From positions 55,197,902 through 55,261,901 of the forward strand of contig OZ038433.1 in assembly GCA_964036275.1 (NCBI GenBank): DNA of 64,000 nucleotides. The letters run 5' to 3'. A program made the translations under genes and the position numbers. The DNA comes from Litoditis marina (lineage: Eukaryota; Nematoda; Chromadorea; Rhabditida; Rhabditidae). This document shows, piece by piece, positions 57,836-64,000 of this stretch; the stretch's first letter is position 1, and each line of letters begins with the position of its first letter. Below the pieces are notes generated by a model, which saw nothing but the letters and a program-made list of their open reading frames with translations, searched no databases and was not told where the DNA came from.

Positions 57836-60800
57836 GGCTGTTTGCCTTCCTCCTTACCTGCTTGTTTCTTGGGTGTCAATTCCATATGACCGTCCAAACA
57901 TTTCAAATGGCCGGCTCTAACCCGCCGAAGCCAAACATTGGCGCTTTCTATACAATTGAAATGAAATATACAACCGGAGATGTGAAACATTTGAGTGTAC
58001 TTGGCACTTTTCAAGTTTTTGCCAAATTTAATAAAGTGCGGAGGGTGAAATAGTGTAGGAAGAGGTAAACTATCCGAAACCCCAATGCCTCAAAAAACAC
58101 AAAACTCGTTTCCGCAATAAAACACATAAGGTAAACTTAAGTTTTCATTCCAATTGAGGTAGTTTTCAGCTGTTTTTCAGGTCTTCCCGCCTCGCTGCAC
58201 TTTTTGCTGTACTCTTCATCATAACCCTATTGATAGCCATTTCATTCATTACCATAGTGGCTCTTCTAACCGATGGGTTCTCCAATTTGAAAGGTGGGTG
58301 AAACACTGAAATAAGTTATTATTCTTTGACTGAGTGTTTTCTCATGTCAATAACTTCCCAATATATTGCTTTTATGTACACCGGTCAGTAGTTTTCTACA
58401 AGGATACAGTGTACAAAAGGTTGTTCATTCAAACACCTATCACACGTTCTCTATGAGTCTGATTTCATCTGCGTTCAGTCAGGGCTTTTATAGTCGTCGC
58501 CAACGGAAAGGCGGGAGGGTACTGTATATCTCACTTCCGCTGTGCACGCACAGATGGCTTCGTTTCTGAAGCCTGCCGATTGTGTTAGAGAACAAACTGG
58601 GAATTTTATTGTATTAATAAGGTTCAACTTCATGAACAAGGAGTTTCGAAAGCCAGATCTCTAATAGCGCAGTGGTTAGCGCACTGCTACGAATACTTTC
58701 TCGCAGGTTCGATTCCGGCGAGCGACAGAAATGGATAACTTGGGCACTCACTATATAGTTCGTAGAAACTGAGTGTCATCTTTCGAGAGACCCTCGATGA
58801 AGCGCTGTTGTTGAGTGCGCGTCTTCAAATGGACCGCGTTTGTACAAAAAACGACAAATTCGTGGGTGATAGAGAAAAATAGTGTACAAAAAAGTAGATA
58901 AGAAAACTTTAGGAATACCACGTTTATGAAAAACACATAAAACCCAACTTTCACTTGTCTCATAGGATATAAGCTCAACTGGGCAATATGTAATCAACCC
59001 GAATGTAGTTTGTGTGAAACTTTCAGCCAAACTGCATAAAATCTGTGGGAAATATCGCTGATCACGCTTACGTTATCTCTAAGCATTTGGCTTTCTTCAA
59101 AGATTTCGGTTACATCAATATTCCTCATCATAAGAAAAACTGGGAAAGCAATACCTCCACCAATTCGAGATTCAACTAGTTTGATGTTCACAATGTTCCC
59201 CATACTTCTTTCTCTCCTGTATTGGTGGTTAGCGATTTGCTCGCGTTATGCCATAATAAATCGAAATCTTAAGGAAACAGTTAACTCTGTTAAGGGTGAC
59301 AGTTAACTCCAGAGTTTCCTTAGTTATTGGTAAGCTTCCTACTTCCTTTGTTCTTGGAACTGAACCAAGAACCAGTTTTCTTTTGTATATTGTGATGTAA
59401 AAGTATCTTGCTTCAGAAAACACCACGTGCAGTTTGAGACAGAAACCGATCGAATCCAACTTCTTCAACCGAACGAATGTTTCAACACAAGACCAACACT
59501 GTCTCACCGCGGACTGCATTCGCCTTGGTCTGTTCCTATTTTCACCAGAAAACATTATCCAAGTAGCAGATTCTGTCCTATTTTGACAAACATTAAGTAT
59601 TTAGTAGAATTTTCTTGAAAAATAAAAAAACTTGGAGCCATCAACAAATAAAAAACTGGTTGATCCGAATTAGCTTGTGGTTACTGTCAAACTTTTGGAA
59701 TCATTTCAATTTCCAATCCCATTAAATGTAGGCATCCACACAATATTCCCACGTCTCAATATTATTGGGAACATAATCAGATGACAAAACGGACTATACA
59801 ACCATTTCTAATTTGGATTTATATTCCAGCGGCCAACTATCTAAATAATATGAATGTGGAAACAGACCCCTGCCACGACTTCTACGATTTCGCGTGTGGA
59901 CGATTCGCTCAACAGAAGGTCAGTCGAATGTGGCAGCCATATTTTATAGGGGTGTGCACAAAAAACATCCTAATTTCTTAAGATATTCATCAATCTTGAT
60001 AATCTAATCAGACATCATTATCTTATATTCAGAAAGAAACAAACGCATTATAAGGGGTGCCAGATTTATAAAATTTTGTCTCTCGCCGGAATCGAACTGG
60101 CCAGCAAAAATTACATAGCTGGGCGCTAACCACTGCGCTACGAGTGCCGGTCCGGCAAGCGTTGAAATCGAGGAGAAATGTCCGTACACAGCGGAAACTG
60201 AGATATACAGTACCCTCCGGCCTTTCCGTTAACGACGACTATATGTAGATTTGTATTAATTTTAACGTGTTTTATCGCGAATAAACATTGTATTCCATTC
60301 TATTCTATTCTATCAACTGGGCTACCTGTTCAAAATGACCCGATGATTGCAAGATTATAACAAAACGCGTCAATGGGTTTCAAGGAAACTATTTAAGGTT
60401 GTGCCAGAATACGAGAAGAAAGTCACGGTTCTAAGTGAGATGCGCAAGGATCTCGACAGACATCTACGAGGTCAGTTCGTCTCCATCCAGTTCAAAGGCT
60501 TCCAGACACAGGGACCATGAGCTTTATACTTTCAGCAACTTCTAGAAGAAGCTAATGAATTAAGTTGGGTCAGAACTAGATCATCTTTCGTTTATATGAA
60601 CAAATTGAAAACTTTTTCTTACGTTTTCTCACGTATGAAGTTGTACGTATGTTACTGAAATTGAATCCTTGTGGTACCATAGTTCGTTTCACCGAACAAT
60701 AGCCTTCTAATACAGTACATTTATGTAAGCGGAGCAACGAGTTTGGCAAACATCCGAGATGTAGGTTTGAATCAAAAATTAGGCTTAGAGAGGAACCGAA

Positions 60801-63769
60801 CCCGCAAGCTGTAGGCGGCACGACGCCATTTAGCGCACGGCCATAGGGGCACGTAAATAAGAACAAAATAGCTCTTGCATGCAGCTGGCTCAAATAAAGT
60901 TGTAATTTAATTGAAAACGGCGCACGCGGGCCGCGACGCTTGTGGTCGCATACTTGAATCGGCTGTCTGTTCCGCGTTCGTAGACGTACATTGTTTGGTG
61001 GAACGAACTATACATGATGTCGCAATGCAGGTGTATATAGTTGCCACTCACACACTGACTCTAGCAACACTCTATATACAACTTTATATATTCTGTGAGA
61101 ACATATTTCTCTCTTCAGATATTCTGGAAAAATCCTCCCGCGACAACACGACTCGCGCGATGAAATTAACACAAATTTACTACGACTCGTGTATGGATGA
61201 GGAATCACAGAACGAACTGGTAAGGTTGTACTGCTATGTTTCATGAGTTCATTGAGTCAGTTTGGAATTTGAATATTCTCTTGGAAAGGAATCATCATGC
61301 AGCATTACGAGACTACGGCTAGACGCAAAATATGATATTGATCCTATAGCTGGGTCTTAATGAATAATAGGAACATGAACGTTGATTTATCCCAGTCTGG
61401 TGGCGTTAGATATGAACGCTTCCTTAACTGCACCAGATTACTGCAGCAAACATAATGACCCCTTGTCACCTATCAAATGTTCTTTGATAACAAAAAAAGG
61501 TACATGTAACCAACGTATATAGACCAATTTGAGATGATTTCAAACACGACATCAGTATGTGTTAGCAAGTTAGCGTTGATAGTTTTGTGAATGGTAACAC
61601 CCCCAACGGAACTAAAAAATCACAACCTTAGCAAGTGCATCCATCCGAACATTCAGAATAGGGTTCAGCGCCAATTCTTTTGAGGTCAACTAAGTACTAA
61701 GATCCTTGTTTAGATTGAGCCGACTATTGTTTATCTTCTTCAGAAACGAAAAAAAAAGTTAATTTGATGAAGTTTCACTGTTTCCAGGGAACCCTTCCGC
61801 TGACGTCGCTGATCTCTCGCCTGGGTGGATGGCAACTGCTGACTAATGCCAGATTCGACTCAATCGACTATCATTGGGAGACATTGGCAGGTAATGTTCA
61901 AAAACATATTATCTCGGTGTATTCGGCCACACTTCGACCAACTGGGTGACGATTAAGCTTGAACACACTGAGCGGTTGTCTTCTATTGAAAACTGTACGA
62001 ATGGTTTTTCTCCAAATTTGTACAAACATAGTTTATTGATGTATTGAACTATCCATTGTGAAACTTTGAACTCTCTGCTGATGTTTAAACTTGACCTATA
62101 GGCTGTAGCCTATTGCATTTGAGCTTAATCGTCACCCACTTATCGACCGTGTGATCCTCACGCCCGTCTATTTATAAGTTTCGTGAGACAGAGCGCAAAG
62201 CGACAGACGCAGGATGGGATTGAAGTGCGACTGTTTGGCAGTCATGCAAATTCCGTACTCAAATAGCACAGTTTAACGATGTCTCGACCTAACAAAGGTT
62301 GGTTGAATGTTTTATATACTTTTCTACATATTTGTTTTGAGGTCAACTAAGTGTTCTCGGAGTGGACGGACTGATTCGAATATTTGTGCACAACAGCTTC
62401 CAAGATAGCAACAGCCAGATTCTGATGGTGAGCTTCTGACTGTGAATCTGACTTATTAATCAGAGAAATAGTATGAATTTATTACTTTTTTCGAATCCAT
62501 ACTCAATTCGTTGGAATTACGTACGATTCCTTCTGAGCTGGCTTTTCAGTTTCCAAGTTTTCGATTTTTTTCTCGATGTTTCTCATTTGGTTAGGTATCT
62601 GGTTTTCATAACAAATTACCGAATGACAATTACGCACAGAAGGAATACTTTTTTATAGTTCGATTTCGGGTATTATACTGCAAATGAATCTGATTCCTTT
62701 CAGTTTTCTCCCCCGAAACTTTTCTTGGAGAAGAAGAAGTTCTACCGAGAATCACCATCGTCCAACATCTATCTAAAGTACTATCGATTGTATATTCTAG
62801 GTCTTCTAGAACTTCTCGGTCAGTTTTCTGTAAAAAACCATCATGTGTACTGTCGAGCATCGCGTTTGAAACCATAAAACTGACCCAACGGTCGTTTTCC
62901 TGATTTCTATATTTTATTTGGTAATCGTTCTTCAGTTCTACGTTGAAGAGCACAATCAAAATTCCAATGAGAAAAGCTCTTTTCTTATTTTCCACCTAAG
63001 ATTGCAGAGCTTGAATAATATCCAAATTGGCTAGGCAGGCAGAAGGTTTTTGAGCACCGCTTTACAGTGTACTGAACTCCACGCACCCAAATGTGTCAGG
63101 ACAAATGTAAGTAAGCCGTATGCGCATTGCTGCATTGATATTATAGTCCGAACAGAAAAACTAAAATATCCATTATCTCTCTCGTACAAATGAGTTTAGC
63201 ACGGCTTCAGTTTATGTTTGGTTCGGAGGCTGTATCTCGACAGCACTTGTACAAGTAATATTTGGTTTACAAGGTATACTGAAGACATCCCTTTTTTTAA
63301 TCAACAAATATATGCTGTCTCGAAATACAGCCCAGCGGTTGTGGTATTGATACGGTAGTTAAGTCAGAGCATTTGTCAGAACAGTCGCTTTAGTATAGAA
63401 TGTATACAATATTATTACATCTTTTTTCACCTATGTTCTTTTCACCATTCTCTTTACTCTTTTTTGGCAACCTTTCGCGTTTCAAACTTTCGTTCCGTTA
63501 TTACACACTGTGTAATAAATATTTGATTTGATTTGATTTGTATACTTTCGAACTGTCCAGCCAGTTTTCTTCTTGTCCATTGGGCAAAGTTCATTTGTAC
63601 TGGGCAAAGTTCACTTGTATGTATCAAAAGAAGCATATATAAATAATATAAATATAAGCTGCGTTTCATGTTTCAAGTTTGCTGTTCAGGGGTGGATATG
63701 GAGGACGAATCGGGAGTGATTGAATATCAAGTGGACGACCTCATTGATCTCGAGAGAAGAATAGCAAAT
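51974..63769 (+). CDS. nep: Neprilysin-like M13 metallopeptidase, N-terminal part (3' end outside window)
   Basis: Ten exons in phase, 315 codons: 51974..52074, 55189..55290, 58181..58293, 59830..59918, 60398..60470, 61119..61219, 61788..61890, 62342..62427, 62704..62800, 63690..63769. The layout is that of a type II membrane peptidase: a cytosolic Ser/Thr-rich tail of about 68 residues, one helix (LAALFAVLFIITLLIAISFI), then the M13 N-terminal hallmark NNMNVETDPCHDFYDFACGRF, then VVPEYEKKVTVLSEM, YYDSCMDEES, LGGWQLL, LSVLGVDGLIRIFVHNS and YLKYYRLYILG. The zinc motif HExxH and catalytic half lie beyond the right edge. M13 enzymes cleave extracellular peptides. The usual C-x(3-4)-C before the ANYLNNM segment is absent in this model, so a small exon may be missing between 58294 and 59829. 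The start lacks a TTTCAG, so exon 1 may not be the true first exon. Confidence 0.9.
53640..53830. repeat. Intronic repeat with duplicated GGTATTTTAAGTTGCA
   Basis: CCGGTATTTTAAGTTGCA occurs twice about 35 bp apart; GATGCAGGCT and AGCCTGCATC are inverted nearby. Confidence 0.5.
54239..54612. mobile_element. Nested foldback element in a peptidase intron
   Basis: Outer arms TATTAGGTTATTTTATTG... with GTGTCACTAGGACTTTT pair with CGTCCTAGTGACAC and AGTGACCTAATAA. Inside, 54318-54452 is a second near-perfect palindrome (GTGCTCAGTAAGAGATGTAC and GTACATCTCTTACTGAGCAC). No coding capacity. Confidence 0.85.
56585..56895. other. GC-richer island with long open frames, unassigned
   Basis: Within a peptidase intron, frames of 60-90 codons are open on both strands. 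The minus frame has a hydrophobic run SSLWLFAGLVLKVSG followed by DCRETEQTGCPEE, like a small secreted peptide. No splice sites or family support a choice. Confidence 0.3.
57066..57289. repeat. Foldback MITE, family CCTACTGAGACTCCTACAGTA
   Basis: CCTACTGAGACTCCTACAGT at the left and ACTGTAGGAGTCTCAGTAAG at the right. In a peptidase intron. Confidence 0.8.
57784..57830. repeat. (CT)n microsatellite
   Basis: About 23 CT units in a peptidase intron. Confidence 0.95.
58491..58752 (+). repeat. tRNA-derived SINE, copy 3 (with insertion)
   Basis: Head GTCGTCGCCAACGGAAAGGC; about 70 bp extra sequence; A box TAGCGCAGTGGTTAGCGC; B box GGTTCGATTCC; tail GGCGAGCGACAGA and TGGGCACTCACT. Confidence 0.85.
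60055..60240 (-). repeat. tRNA-derived SINE, copy 4
   Basis: Minus strand: head AACGGAAAGGC, A box GTAGCGCAGTGGTTAGCGCC, degraded B box AGTTCGATTCC, tail GGCGAGAGACAAAA. Lies in a peptidase intron. Confidence 0.85.
60776..60858 (-). repeat. Second type of tRNA-like sequence
   Basis: Minus strand GTGCCCCTATGGCCGTGCGC resembles a 5' half with an A box, and GCGGGTTCGGTTCC an intact B box 40 bp on. The arms do not close into a tRNA, so it is a pseudogene or SINE head. Confidence 0.5.
61944..62138. repeat. Foldback MITE, GGGTGACGATTAAGCT termini, copy 2
   Basis: Left GGGTGACGATTAAGCTTGAA pairs with right GAGCTTAATCGTCACCC; the interior shares ATCAGCAGAGAGTTCAAAG, inverted, with 46412-46602. Confidence 0.8.
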
Positions 63770-64000
63770 GTAAGATATACTGCATTTCAATATAGTCGGG
63801 AGCAGAAGAGTGAATCTCACAACGATCAAAGAACATTCTGAAAGTTGGGAACTAATTCAGAAACTGTGTTTTTTGAATGCACTGTATAATGTATAGATAG
63901 ATGGTGCTAGAACTGTGAAACGTGAATAAACGTGAAGTTGGTGTGCTACAAACATTGCGGCACAGCGATGACTTTCGAAAGTGGCAGAACTTGATTTGAC

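Overview
The window is nuclear DNA of a nematode, most likely rhabditid and probably not C. elegans itself. The evidence is small exons of 50-250 nt, short T-rich acceptors (TTTCAG), start codons sitting 1-9 nt after an acceptor-like AG as in spliced-leader trans-splicing, TTAGGC-type telomere-like repeats, and proteins of worm families. All gene models were assembled by hand from reading frame, splice sites and phase. Every exon junction given below is phase-consistent unless stated.

Layout, left to right. (1) 291-4201, plus: the C-terminal part of a receptor tyrosine phosphatase-like gene whose phosphatase domain is catalytically dead. (2) 5293-11001, minus: a complete gamma-butyrobetaine dioxygenase gene (carnitine synthesis), 9 exons, 415 aa. 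(3) 14988-17062, plus: a FAM162/UPF0389-like mitochondrial protein. It is followed by (4) a HIG1-domain protein, 18138-21667, which may be spliced in frame to gene 3. (5) 23026-28506, plus: a LACTB-like serine beta-lactamase-fold protein, 12 exons, 427 aa, with one GC-AG intron. (6) 30860-32026, plus: a small unknown protein. (7) 33243-40383, minus: an SLC17-like MFS transporter, 15 exons, 624 aa, with a Ser/Thr-rich lumenal loop. (8) 44215-48997, minus: an unrecognised type I membrane protein with repeated Tyr-Asp motifs, 227 aa. (9) 51974 to beyond the right edge, plus: an M13 (neprilysin-like) peptidase, first 10 exons. Genes 2 and 3, and 8 and 9, are divergent pairs; 1 and 2, and 6 and 7, are convergent.

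The strongest signal beyond the genes is the octamer ATGTTTCA, usually as AAATGTTTCA or GAATGTTTCA. I counted 37 copies (15 plus, 22 minus) where base composition predicts about four. It differs in one base from CTGTTTCA, the core of the Ruby motif that drives nematode 21U-RNA (piRNA) genes, and it lies in introns, between genes and at splice acceptors. I read the window as a candidate dispersed piRNA locus; small-RNA data would decide.

Introns and spacers also hold many young foldback elements, tRNA-derived SINEs, a 130-bp TGACGTCA minisatellite, a G/C-run intron, and (CT)n and (AT)n microsatellites.
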